Below, one piece after another: positions 32,442-43,441 of a DNA stretch of 64,000 nucleotides. Every line of letters starts with the position of its first letter. Positions within the stretch are counted from its first letter, which is position 1. Location: assembly GCA_030015575.1 (NCBI GenBank), contig JASDDO010000008.1, positions 82,251,965 through 82,315,964 of the forward strand, read 5' to 3'. The notes under the pieces are model-generated. The model made no database searches and was not told the DNA's origin. It worked only from the letters and a program-made list of their open reading frames with translations. The translations under genes were made by a program, and so were the position numbers. The stretch comes from Agapanthus africanus (lineage: Eukaryota; Streptophyta; Magnoliopsida; Asparagales; Amaryllidaceae).

Positions 32442-35257
32442 TTAGAGCTTTGACATCGAATTGATTTTAAGTTTCAAGTCTTCCCACAAAGCATCATCCA
32501 CCTTGGAGAAATATCGATCCGCCATCGCATCATTAATCATGTCGAGTCTGGGCGGTGAACTTGATCCAATCACAACCGAGATCCAGACATTAAACTGTAT
32601 AAATTTGATCGGTGAACTTGATCTTAACCTTTGGGCTTCTGTCTCTATCGAGCAGTATAGCCCTGTAACCCTGCACATTGAAGTTTGGTGTTTAGGAGAA
32701 TGCCGACGAAATGTGAAGTGTAGATTCTAGTTATTAGGAAATACCTCAAAGAAACCCTTGCTTAATTATGTTCTCAGAACGTGGCAACACATCCTGTAAT
32801 CTGTGATAAGGCATTGGCCGATTTGTTGTTTTCTCCCTTCTCTGATCTGGGCTCTCATCTCATCATGAGTTTAACACAGCATAAGGAACTTAATTATAAT
32901 TTTTTTCCGAAGTATTGATAACAGTTTTATAAATGTTTCAGTTACCTAAACTATCCTACTCAGCTTAATCTTATAACTAAAGATTCTGAAGGAGGGGAGT
33001 CAATCCATCTATCTAAATAATATATACTGAGAGAATATTCCTTGAAATATATTCCCTCATTTAACTTGGATTTTAGTGGAAAAATTGTTACCTAGCCCTA
33101 TTTAATTCTCTCACCACATTTAGATCATTAAATTTATTTATTGGCTCTCTATTCAAAATTTATCACTCTTTTATCCCATAGCGAGGCTTATATGATGGAA
33201 AAATTCTAACCGGCTCCTTCTTTCTCTTCTTACTTTCAATCAATATTCAGGTTTTACTGCAACATATTGAAAAAATTCATGAATTTTGTGTGTTATAGCT
33301 TGCAAAATACTGAAAAATAAAAAAAGGAATTTTTCATGATTTTCATTTGGTAATACAAAAAATATAGAAAAACATTTTTTTTTGACATTTATGAAAAAAT
33401 CATTATTTTCATGTGCAATGCATGTAAAGTATTAAAATTTTGAAGAAAACAAAAAATTTTACAATTTTCATGTGCTATATAGTTGCATATTATTGAAAAA
33501 AAAGGATGAAAACAAAAAATTCTAAGATTTTGGAAATTTTTTGATTTTCTTCTGCGATGGCAGAAAAACGGAAGTAGCCAGGAATAATCAAGACTTTTAA
33601 AATTTCACAACTTTCGTGTGCTATAGCAAACAAAAATACTAAAAAATCGAAGAAAACAGTAAATACTTGAGATTTTTGAAGACTACGATTTTCGTATGCT
33701 ATAACAAGTAAAATATTGAAAAACCAAAGAAAACATACTTTTGGAAATTTCGCGATTTTCGCATGCTATATAGCATGAAAAATATTGGAAATTTGAAAAA
33801 ACAAAAATTTTGAGATTTTTTAAAATTTTGCTATTTCAATGTGTCATATCATGGAAAATATTGAAAACCAGAAGAGAACAAAAAAAATCTTATACTGAAA
33901 ATTTCATGATTTTTTTGTGTTATATAGCAAGCAAAATTCTGGAAAACCGAAAATAACTGGAATTTTGAGATTTTAAAAATTTCGCCATATTCGTGTATTA
34001 TATAGCATGCAAAATGTTGAAAATCTTGAGAAAACAAAAGGGGGGATTTTTGTAAGCTTCGTAATTCCAGCATGCTACAACAAGCAAAATATTGAAAAAT
34101 CGAAAGAAAAAGGAAATTTTGAGTTTTTAAATAAAAATTAGATTTTCATAGTAAGAAGAACATAGAAAAGCTAAAGGTATATGCCGAAATATTTGCAAGT
34201 TAATCTTTCGTATTTTACATATGAAGTTCATAAATATGATATATTACAACCTACGAATCATATAACAATAAACTTTTAAATTAATATGATTTTTCTTGAG
34301 TTTGGACTTCGAATCTGCGCATTACCCGGGAGACCTTGCTTGTTAGTTAGAGAAAAGGAAAGGTATGAATAATTCAAGCAATAAAAAGTAAAATTATTAA
34401 GCAGCAATGTGATGCAAAAAAGAATGTAAACGAACTCAAAATCAATCACTTAGACTGATCAAGCTTTGAAAGTCGTTCATTTGAATCAGTTACGTGCGTA
34501 GGCAATTAATAGTCAGGGGTAAAGAAAATGAAGCCATCTAGTAGTTGCAATTTTGGTTTTTTAACAAGCGATGAGGTCAAAATAAGCGGTAGCCAATTCC
34601 ACAAGGTGTTTAGTTCTGTATCTTGGATTTATAAGTAACAGAGAGAATGGCCAAAGAAATGAAGTCGTCTCCAACAGAATTTTAGTGTTACTAAATGAAT
34701 ATGAAATTCAAGTTCTAACAGCAAAGGAGCATGAGCTTGGAGGTACAAAAAAAAATGTTTAAACCACATACTCATATTTTTTAACAAAATATAGTTAATA
34801 ATGTACATGTGCAAAACCCTAGTACACAATTAAGTTGAAGAGGGTTAACTGATAACTATACGGTTTTTAATTCCTTTCACCATTCCTTGATCCCTAACGA
34901 TGTGCGAAAACACATAATGGAAATGCAAAGATACACGTACCGATTTGAGAGAAATTTTAAGGCTGGTAGGGGATGCTTTTTTCAATGACTCAATTGCGGC
35001 TGAAATAAACTCAGCAGGCTCATGCACGGCCTCTTGTTCCTGAACTAGAAGAATTAGTACCTATTGCTGTGTCCATGAATATGATAAACAAAAAAACATA
35101 TGCATGATATTGCTTTTAGTTTGATGATAAAACATGGGGGCAAGGCCAAAATAATCATTTAGATGTTCTTGTGACCAAGAAAAACCATCAACTTACAAGA
35201 GCAGACAAAATTTCTTCAACAGATCTTTTAGAGAAGCATCTGCCAATTATATCCAAC
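32442..35257 (-). pseudogene. CHY1: CHY1-like hydrolase, copy B, 3' half only, broken host gene
   Basis: Exons matching the last part of copy A are readable: 35197-35257 (RLDIIGRCFSKRSVEEIL), 34941-35039 (ASPTSLKISLKS), 32745-32846 (IREGRKQQIGQCL), 32629-32670 (GYRAILLDRDRSPK) and a last exon from about 32570 to 32442 ending in SMSKL and stop, the peroxisome signal. An in-frame TAA lies at 32766-32768, where relatives have sense codons before SKGFFE. The acceptor of the last exon is not clear because a GGTGAACTTGATC block is duplicated there (near 32554 and 32611). Exons 1-9 are absent. The homologous intron continues to about 35834, where the Tat element is inserted, and no further exon was found beyond it. 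Copy A keeps the 34941 exon only in part, so each copy has lost different pieces. Confidence 0.8.
33280..34110. repeat. AT-rich minisatellite of about 77-bp units in a CHY1 copy B intron
   Basis: A degenerate unit with the core GCTATA-TAGCAAGCAAAATATTGAAAA recurs near 33289, 33409, 33469, 33548, 33616, 33693, 33759, 33838, 33913, 33991 and 34069, most often 75-79 bp apart. The rest of each unit is A-rich with a TTTTGAGATTTT segment. It occupies the large intron between exons 11 and 12. No comparable array is present in copy A. Confidence 0.75.
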
Positions 35258-35834
35258 CTGCAAGTAATTATACTTCTCACTAGACATTTGGTTTCGATTT
35301 CTCAAAAACTTAAGAAGAACCATGTAATGAGAATTTTGTTTATAATCCAATGGTAAGGTCTACACCGTAACGAGAATGCTCCCAAGGTTTTATTCGACAT
35401 TATAAACAAATCCCTAGTTGTTATTGGCACTGTCATTCTTCTTTCTTCTCCATCAAACTTGTCATGCATTTAAAACTTCATATTGGACTTATTTTGTTTC
35501 CTAGATCCTAAGAGATCAAAAGCAAATTCCACAAAATAATAAGGGTTGAAAATCCTGGAGTAAGAAAATTATGAAAAATTAAACGACTAAGAAAATAATG
35601 AAAAAAATAGACATTTCAAACTGACAATTTTAAGGATCAACAAGATTCGCAAAGCGAGTTTATAGACTCTGAATAAACATTAGCAATTTAGCATGTTTTC
35701 CCTTCAAATGCAAGCAGTAATTTTTTATTTATTTATTAAAGTCTATCTTGCATCCTAGGAAGCATGAACACTTTGTTAGAAAATGACATACAAACTACTA
35801 GGAGTTAGCAGCCAATATATTTTGTATTCAAAAC

Positions 35835-36563
35835 TGTTGGAGGTCCTTTTCGGGTCTCTGTGAGATGTTGTCTTCCGTCGATCTCCCGGTGGATTTTGGA
35901 GATGATCTCTTGTTGCGTGTGGGTCTCAATGGGTTTTGAAAAGATTGATGATTTGAGGAGTTTAGCGCCGAGTACCTGCAAAGAAGTCCCGGAGTGGTTT
36001 GGTACCACCGAGGACCCTCCGACGATCAAGTTAGCACGAGATCCGAGCAGAGTAACGGCTAAGTGGAATAAAAAATGGCTTACTTGATCCCTCTGTGATG
36101 GGGGTTTATATAGTGACGGCAGCACGCAGCAGCAGGCGCGAGAATCTCGCCAGCAGTTACGCTCCCGATATCACGCCCGCGTAAAGAGTAGATCGCTCAT
36201 TAATGGGGATCGTGATGGAGTGGAACATGGGATGATGCTGGCAGAGAATCAGCGCATGGCGAGATTTGCGGAGCAACGGTTACGCCTGTGAGTCGTGGAG
36301 TTGGTCGGTCGGAGGACCGAGGAAGATGGCCTCGTCTGGGAAGCTCGGGAATGAGCGAGAGGGCCGAGGAGTCTTGGTACTGTGGCAGCTCGAGACGAGC
36401 TGAGAGGCCGAGGAGGCCCATTTTCAGGGGGCTCTGAGGTGAGCCAGCTTGTGCTTGTAGGTTGGGTACAGGGGTGGCCTGGTCGACCCTTTCTTCTGAG
36501 TTCTGCGACACGTCATCTGCCACGTGTCCTGATCTTGGAGATCGCCAATATTGAGCATCATCA
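35835..36563 (-). repeat. 3' LTR of the Tat element
   Basis: The LTR is 729 bp with plus-strand ends TGTTGGAGG and GCATCATCA. It pairs with the LTR at 51324-52061. A TATATAA TATA-like box lies on the minus strand near 36105-36113. The adjoining minus-strand polypurine tract reads AATGGGGGGCTAA. Confidence 0.9.
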
Positions 36564-36899
36564 TTAGCCCCCCATTCTTGTCCTGACCAGCTAGTGGGTC
36601 GGGTCAGGAGTCGACTGCCGGGCCGTCCGGGGTGAGCTCCCTCCTAAGGTTTCATCAGGACGCGTCCCCGGGCTGTCAGCTGTCTTTTTTGCCAGCGAAT
36701 CAGGGTGAGATCTTTGCATTTAAGGAAGGTGCGCCGGTTTGTGCATCCTGCTACTAAAGCGGCGGTCCACGTGTCAAGCGTCGGTTGACCGACGCGACGT
36801 GTGCAGACCTGCGATGCCTGATGGGGTGCGGTCCAGTGTGGGAACAACAATTGGAGCAATCGGAGCCGTTGGACGCAAGGAGGCGTTTTGGCGGGAGAT

Positions 36900-38105
36900 G
36901 AAGGGCGCCGTTGGATGACGTTGTTTGCGGTGATAAGTAGAGGTGGGGTCCACTCCAGGGTCCTTACTCTTTCATATTTTCTTTCTTCTAAGTCTTGGCT
37001 GCTCGGTGCTCTTCTTCTTTTGGATACATGGTTCGTTCCCACTCTTTGGTTTTCTCGTTCCAAAGGGATGCCAGCGGCGCGGCCGTGCCCGTGGCTGGCT
37101 CATGCCCTGCCCCGAATGTTCCACCGACGATAGGGCCGTCCGCTTAGTTGACGGTTCTTGGTGATTGTTCCGGCGGCGGCTAGAGACATCCACGGTCATC
37201 CGAGCCCCAGACGAGAGACAGAGGGGAGGGCGAGGACGGGGTCCCCCTTAAGAGGAAAATGACAATCTCTCGTGCGCCGCCGTCGATGGTTCCTGAGGGG
37301 ATTCCCGTGCAGGGGGGTGATGCCGTCTTCATGGCTCCATCTGGGCTTTCCGTCGCTGCCGGCCTGCTCGCTGGGATGGAAGAGTCGGCCGGGGGAAGGC
37401 TTCCGCATGGCACCCTGAGGATCCAAATGGAGGCCATAGCCTAAGGGGCGGTCCAGGTACGAACTCCTCTACGCGTTGTTTTTGACCCTCCTTTCTTTGG
37501 CTCGAGCGCCTCCAAGTTTCTCATCCGCTTCCCGTCAGGTCCTTCAATACTGCGCCCTCACTGCTCGTATGGAGGCCGAGGGGGCGTTCCACGCACCGAG
37601 GACAGTAGAAGCGTTTCCTTTGGAGGTCGAGATCCTGAGGCGTGACCTGCGTCTGGAGAGGGCGAGGGCCGACGTCTTGGCAGCCCGTGCGGAGGTTGCG
37701 GAGCTCACCAATTCAGCGAATCGGGGTGCCTATCATCGCCTGAGTGCATCCCACCAAGTCGCCGAGAGGAAGCTGGCGGATCTGGCCGATCGTTTTGCGG
37801 CCATGGAGAAGGAGAAGGACGCCAGCAGGGGGGATGCCGAGGCGGCGCTTCTGGCGGCCAAGACTGCCGAGGTTTGGGCTAGGAAAGATGTGGCCGATTA
37901 CAAGGTGTCAGAGCAGTTTTACGTAGAGCTTGGCGAGTATTCCGCCGTCGCGTGGAATAAGGCTATGGATGCCGTGAAGGAGCAGCTTCCCGAGTTCGCC
38001 GATAGCGAGCTTTATGCTCGGGTCCCACTCCCGGTGGCAAGGCCTCCGGCAGATAACGATGAGGGAAGCGAGGCGCACCCCTGGTGGAAAAACCTCCGGT
38101 GGTGA
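36900..38105 (+). other. Antisense ORF (aORF) region of the Tat element
   Basis: Plus-strand open reading is found between the 3' LTR and the tandem array, antisense to the element. The part from about 37560 encodes a long alanine/glutamate/arginine-rich coiled coil (LRRDLRLERARADVL, VAERKLADLADRFAAMEKEK) and a C-terminal segment (AWNKAMDAVKEQLPEF) typical of antisense ORFs in Tat elements of grasses and other plants. A GT...AG intron is plausible at 37457-37538. The region upstream is similar to the antisense ORF promoter zone near 100-180. The function is unknown; annotation as a plant transposon or gag-like protein rests on similarity only. Confidence 0.55.
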
Positions 38106-38386
38106 AGCCTCCGGCAGGCCGTGATGACGGTGATGAGGGAAGCGAGGCGCAGGGGGGTTTGCGACTTAGGCCTTTTTGATATTTCTTTGTCCCTTTTTTG
38201 TAAGCTTCCGGGCAGTTTGTAAGGTTGGAGAGCCCAAAATGCCCTTTGTAAAGACTTTGCTTTTGGTAATAAAACTTTTCTCTTTGGTTTCATCGGTTTG
38301 CATTTTATCTTCTGTTCGTGAAGAATGCTCGTAAAATATTTCTTCTTGCACTGTTGGGCACGAACGATCCGGGAAGCTGCTCGGTT

Positions 38387-39122
38387 GCCGCTTGGCGAGG
38401 GCATTTGATTTCTGTCGGTTGTGGTAGGAAGCTACCAGCCGGAGATAGCCGAGCAAGGTAGCTGCCGAGCTGCCTCTAAGGTGGACTTGGATCCTTAGCG
38501 TTGGAGGGGCCGTAGGAGGCCTGCTAATCATATCCGGGCAGTAAAGCTGTGCGGCTGCCTCTTGGTGAGGGCTTTGATCCCTGGCGTTGCGAGTAGGGAA
38601 GCTGCCGGCCAGGGATAGCCGAGCATGGAAGCCGCTCGGCTGCCTCTACGGAGGACTTTGATCCTTAGCGTTGGAGGGGCTGTGGGAAACCCACTAAGGA
38701 TGACCGGGCAGTGAAGCTGCGCGGCTGCCTCTTGGCAAGGGCTTTGATCTCTGGCGTTGTGGGTAGGCAACTACCAGCCTGGGATGACTGAGCGGGGTAG
38801 CCGCTCGGATGGCTCTTGCGAGGGCTTTGATCTCTGGCGTCATGGGTAGGGAGCTACCAACCGGAGATGAACGAGCAGGGTAGCTGCTCGGTTGCCTCTT
38901 GCGAGGGCTTTGATCTTTGGCGTCGTGGGTAGGCACCTACCAGTCTGGGATGACCGAGCGGGGTAGCCGCTCGGATGCCTCTTGCGAGGGCTTTGATCCC
39001 TGACGTCATGGGTAGTGAGCCACCAGCCGGAGATGACTGAGTACGGTAGCTGCTCGGTTGCCTCTTGTGAGGGCTTTGATCCTTCAGGACGTGGACCAAG
39101 CAGGGTTACTGCCCAGCGCCTC
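38387..39122. repeat. Tandem array of 83-85-bp hairpin-forming units, left part
   Basis: Units start with GCCTCT at 38472, 38642, 38727, 38894, 38977 and 39060, with variants at 38387, 38557 and 38811, spaced 83-85 bp. Two unit types are seen: one with GATCCTTAGC ... GCTAAGGAT arms and one with GATCCCTGGC ... GCCAGGGAT arms; they alternate at the left end. Each unit ends in a second hairpin such as GAGCGG-GGTA-GCCGCTC. The array is interrupted at 39122 by the nested LTR element and resumes at 46291. Confidence 0.85.
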
Positions 39123-40542
39123 TGATTTATGGAGAATTTTCGAGCGTTTTAAAATCAAAGTTAAGAATACCGCAATCAATAACGATGTCGTTTCGTAGCT
39201 AGCCGGTTGAATACGGGTCGGTCCACAGGGAAAACGTGTTCTTTTCTTATTGTTCTAATGAGTTAAGTCCTATTTTTGGTAAGTTTTGATTTTTATAAAA
39301 ACTAAGATTGAATTTGATTCGATTTAAAACCTTGCTAGGGTTAGGATTTAGGTTAGTTTGGAAAAAGAATTCTACTCACTGCTTCGTTTGCCCTAATTAA
39401 GAACATAGGTGTCAGGGTAATAGTCAATAAAGGGGATTAGTACGACTAGGAAGAAACATAGTTTCTTCCTTTTGGTCCTTGTCCGTCATTTCTTAACTCT
39501 TAGCCCTAACCTCTATGTAAATCAACCACAACCGGTCTAACTAGGGAATCACCGCTATCTCATAAGATAGGATGTCGTAGTGAGCGGTGTGTGATTGATT
39601 AACATAGAACCCTAATTTAAAAATATTATACGGGAAAGAAAGGAGTGAGAGATATTCGTCTCTCAAAGCTACCCAATTCTAACCCTAACAAGTGAGGAAT
39701 TACTCACTCATTAGGGTATTAACAATGGAATTCATTTATATGATTTATTTTAAAAACTATCTAAGTTGCAAATAATAAAAGACAAAATAAAATAGCAGAT
39801 ATTAAAAGAACAGATAAAAATGCAAAAATTAAATTCAGATAAAAAGTCTTACTTTATTGATGCACTCTTGACGATTACAAAGGGATTGAAATTTTAGACT
39901 AGAAAATAAAAAGAGGCATGCCCCAAAAGAGGCTGTAGGCTTTCGTATTTATAGATAGGAGAAACCCTAGGGTTTACATCTGATCCATATTTAAAATTAC
40001 AAGACTACCCTAATAAAGCCGGGTCAAAGCACCGACATCCACCGACACGTGTACCGACACGTGTACTGCACGGCCGCGGATCCGCGGCGGAATGCCATGT
40101 TTAGCCGCGGATCCGCGGCCATCTTGAGGGATCTCTGGCTCAACTTCTCAGAGTTGCTTCATGTTGCTATTTCCTTCTGTTTTCTTCTCTTGGTTCTTCA
40201 GAATCTTTTCTACTTTCTTCTAGATTTCCAACAGTGCAGAATTTGTGGAATTTTACCGTAAGTTTCGCGTTGAAGTCTTGAATCTTGTGCTACCCTTTTA
40301 CTTTGTGTATTGAACTGTTCATTGATCGTTGTTTGTTCCTTAAACTGGTAGGCGACATCATACAGATTCATCTACTTGTTAGTCGTAGTCTCACATTTGT
40401 AACGTCTTTTCCTGAATTTTACTGTATTGTTCTGAAAACTTGTAACCTGCAACTATTTAGCAGACATGGATCAAAATCACCTATTTATTTGTAATATGAT
40501 TAAGAATGGGGAATATAATAATACAAAATTCTGATATGAACA
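39123..40542 (-). repeat. 3' LTR of the nested non-autonomous element
   Basis: The LTR is 1420 bp, starting TGATTTATGGAG and ending ATATGAACA on the plus strand. On the minus strand a TATAAATA box lies at 39946-39953 and two CACGTG G-boxes at 40046-40051 and 40058-40063, about 100 bp upstream of it. Two copies of the 16-bp palindrome GCCGCGGATCCGCGGC follow at 40073-40088 and 40104-40119. Confidence 0.9.
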
Positions 40543-40560
40543 AATACCCCCAAACTTATC

Positions 40561-40581
40561 TTTTGCTCGTCCCGAGCAAAA
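40561..40581. repeat. 9-bp perfect hairpin next to the polypurine tract
   Basis: TTTTGCTCG and CGAGCAAAA are separated by three bases, 18 bp inside the left LTR. A GACGAGCAAA motif just before the AAGTTTGGGGG polypurine tract recurs in many plant Athila/Tat elements as I remember them, so this may be a conserved 3' structure. Confidence 0.7.
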
Positions 40582-41839
40582 CTATTTTTATTTTCGAAAA
40601 AAAACTAACCTCACTTTCACAGGGAATCGTAATTGCACTGAGCTCGTGCAATAAGCCGTTAAACCTCTAAGTGTCTCTAGTAGGAGGAGTGTTGTCTCCT
40701 GAGGGTTTTCAGCGGATACTACCCACAGAATCCGATCAATTTGGCCTATTGACTTTCATTCTTCAATTCGGTATTTTAGCAAGAAATTCTATTATTTTCA
40801 ACTTAGAAATCATCAACCCGTATTTTTCATACTCACTTTTCATTTAACTTAAGATTGTATATGTTCTGCAAATTTATTTAACTTTCAGCATCTTTTGAAT
40901 TTTCCTTCTAAGGTTCCATCTCAACTTAGGAATTTTTATCATCTCTACTGAAGGTATAAGCCCTAGCTTTCATTCCTATCTCTCATCCAAACCCTAATCA
41001 TATATCCCTACGTGTGTGTATGTATCACCCTTACACTTGGAAATTCAATTCAAACTATCATACTCTTGTCCATCATCCAAAGTTCTTTTAGTTGGTGAAT
41101 TTTAGATGAAATTGCTCACACATCTTTCATACGACCGTTCATACTTCTTGAGGTACTAACGACCGATTACAAAATGTGTTTGTGCATTAAGGCGTACTTC
41201 CTCGTCTTGTAATACCTAAGGCTTTAGCAGTGATTCCCAAACCAGTTGGTCTAAGGCACTAAGTAATAAAACACCCTCGCTATATATATTTTTTATTTTA
41301 TGTAGTCTCAAGTAATTACAAAACCAGTGTTCATTTTTTCATATCTCTTTACTCACACTTATACTTTTATTAACTTTTTTTTCTCATACTAAGGATTTTA
41401 GACAAGAGCAATTCAAGGTATCTTCTACTATCCCAAGTTTCAAGATGCGTGTATGTGCGAGTTGCAGGGTATATACTTTCAGAATTTAGACTAAAGGTTC
41501 GGAATTATTTTTCAGACTTACACTTCAATAAAAATTTCAATGCTCTTCCCTTATTTTGACTTAGCCCAAGAACTGAACTGAAAATTTGCCTATTTCTAAA
41601 TAAACTACAAGGATATATATTTTCTACAGTTAAACTTTAAGAAAGGTTATTTTTAGGATTTTTAATTTACTAAGTTTAGGATCTAGTTTTTCCTAGCTAG
41701 TTAACCGTCTTGTCCAACTTAAGTCACATATGGCCAAAATTGAATTTTTTAATTTTTAATTTTTTGATTTTTATGGGTTTTAAAATAAGTATGCAAATGC
41801 AAAAATATACACATGAATGCGAAGGAGGAAAGCTTACCG

Positions 41840-42003
41840 AGCACACCCCCAAACTTAAACTTGACAGTGTCCTCACTACCAGGCTACACTAAGAGGGTCA
41901 AAGTTGTCGGCACTCCCCTATTTTTCTTTGTTTTTTTTATTATTATTAACAGAAAAAGAAAACAAAATACACACACACACACAAAGCTCCCCCCCAAACT
42001 TAA
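41840..42003 (-). repeat. Additional polypurine-tract-like motifs
   Basis: Two further AAGTTTGGGGG tracts on the minus strand (41845-41857 and 41989-42003) repeat the polypurine tract at 40547-40557. An AC microsatellite (about 41969-41982) lies next to the second. They sit between the ORFs and the 3' LTR. Confidence 0.7.
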
Positions 42004-42328
42004 GTGAAACAGTGTTTCCATTGTTTAAGCGGTGAAGTTCTTAGGAGGGAAAAGAGAACAGTATCAATCTATACAAGGCCTTACATAGACCAAAAGCGAG
42101 TACCAACCATTCAAATATTCTATCTCTGTAGTGTGTTGGTTGGTGAAAGAATGCGGAGAGGAAATAAATGGAGAATACGCGAGACCGTATGGGAAGAAAG
42201 GTGGAATACGGTCTTGGTATATTAGGAGAAGAATGGCGGAAGAGAGAAAGAAGTGTAGTACAAACTTGAGGGATTGAGTGAATAAATTAGCACAAATTGT
42301 GATGACCGATGTGTAAAAAGCGATTGTG

Positions 42329-43411
42329 CTAATCTATGAACCCGTCAAGAAATGTGGTCAAATCCCTCAAGATTCGTGAGAAACATGGGTACGTCGAACT
42401 TGGGAAACTAGACATTAAAAATGAAAGTGATACGGTTTCTTGCGCGGTCGGAATGATGGAAAGGATGAAGGAGAGTGATTTAGGAAGAGTAACAGTTAAA
42501 GGTTCAGGAGGGTGTACACAGTCAATGGAAGGGACATGATGAATTGGAGAATCCGACTCATCAAACAAAACTGGTTCATCCTCAATACTATCCTCATAAT
42601 TCTTCTCAAAAGTTATCTCATCCATGCAATTATCATTAAAATCCAGACGCATATGAAGTTCAGGAAAAACAGTTAATGACCTGGGATGATGAGTTGGAGA
42701 GAAAAACTTATCCAAATCTGTGGATTCATTATCCAAAATATTCCCAGCGTCAATATCCTCGATCAAGTGAAAATTAAATTTTTCAGACACCTCATCAAAT
42801 GCATGGATATCAATCAATTCAGGTTCTAGAGTGGAGGTGTAGAGGTCAAAAGGATTGGTGATGGTTTCACTCGAAAGGGACCTTTCACAATCAGGTAAAT
42901 CAAACACTATAAAGTCGCACAACTCATTACTCATTCTATCTTCAATTAATGAATCACGTAGGACACTCGATAGAAATTCAAAACCGAAGTTGTGGGATTC
43001 AATTGGGGATGGGTAGGTTTGATTTGGAAGGGTGCACAGCTCACTCTCTCCACGCAAATTATTAATCTTTCCAACCGTTTCATCATACATTGGAAAATTT
43101 GGAGCTAGTTGGAAACTAACTACCGGGTCATTAGGTTGTATAAGGGCAGCCATGGACGCATTCAAATCCCTCATCTGTTGGCATGACGCTACCATAAAGT
43201 CTTCCAACGACTGTTCCAGACTAGACATAGGTTGTGACGGGGTTTCAGTAAAAGATTCAAAGTTGTTTGGATACGTGAAACTCCCAAATGGCTGTATAGA
43301 AGCAATGTCTAGGGAAGGTGCAAAAGTCGGGTAGGAATGGTAGGAATTGAATGGTTGGACAGGAGTAGGATCAATATTTGGATAAGAAGCTGAATGGAAT
43401 TGTTGATCCAA
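42329..43411 (-). CDS. Unrecognised 360-residue ORF in the nested element
   Basis: This open frame encodes an acidic protein. The N-terminal 80 residues are rich in Tyr, Pro, Ser and Phe (YPNIDPTPVQPFNSYHSYP); the middle is strongly acidic (HLIEDIDAGNILDNESTDLD, FNDNCMDEITFEKNYEDSIE); the C-terminus is hydrophobic and serine-rich (SLSFLMSSFPSSTYPCFSRI). No zinc knuckle, protease or reverse transcriptase motif is seen and no membrane segment is certain. Its length and freedom from stops suggest it was selected, perhaps as a Gag-like or accessory protein of the non-autonomous family. The function is unknown. Confidence 0.5.
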   Translation of the reverse strand: MDQQFHSASYPNIDPTPVQPFNSYHSYPTFAPSLDIASIQPFGSFTYPNNFESFTETPSQPMSSLEQSLEDFMVASCQQMRDLNASMAALIQPNDPVVSFQLAPNFPMYDETVGKINNLRGESELCTLPNQTYPSPIESHNFGFEFLSSVLRDSLIEDRMSNELCDFIVFDLPDCERSLSSETITNPFDLYTSTLEPELIDIHAFDEVSEKFNFHLIEDIDAGNILDNESTDLDKFFSPTHHPRSLTVFPELHMRLDFNDNCMDEITFEKNYEDSIEDEPVLFDESDSPIHHVPSIDCVHPPEPLTVTLPKSLSFILSIIPTAQETVSLSFLMSSFPSSTYPCFSRILRDLTTFLDGFID

Positions 43412-43441
43412 AGAATTCGCAGTGGTGAAATGAGTGAAAGA

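Noticed and set aside
37180-37437. Minus-strand open frame between the Tat 3' LTR and the array
   Set aside because: The opposite strand carries the antisense ORF with better coding character in this place.
38387-39122. Regular 83-85-bp repeats that might suggest a CRISPR-like array
   Set aside because: The whole unit is repeated without unique spacers, it lies inside a plant retrotransposon, and no associated genes exist.
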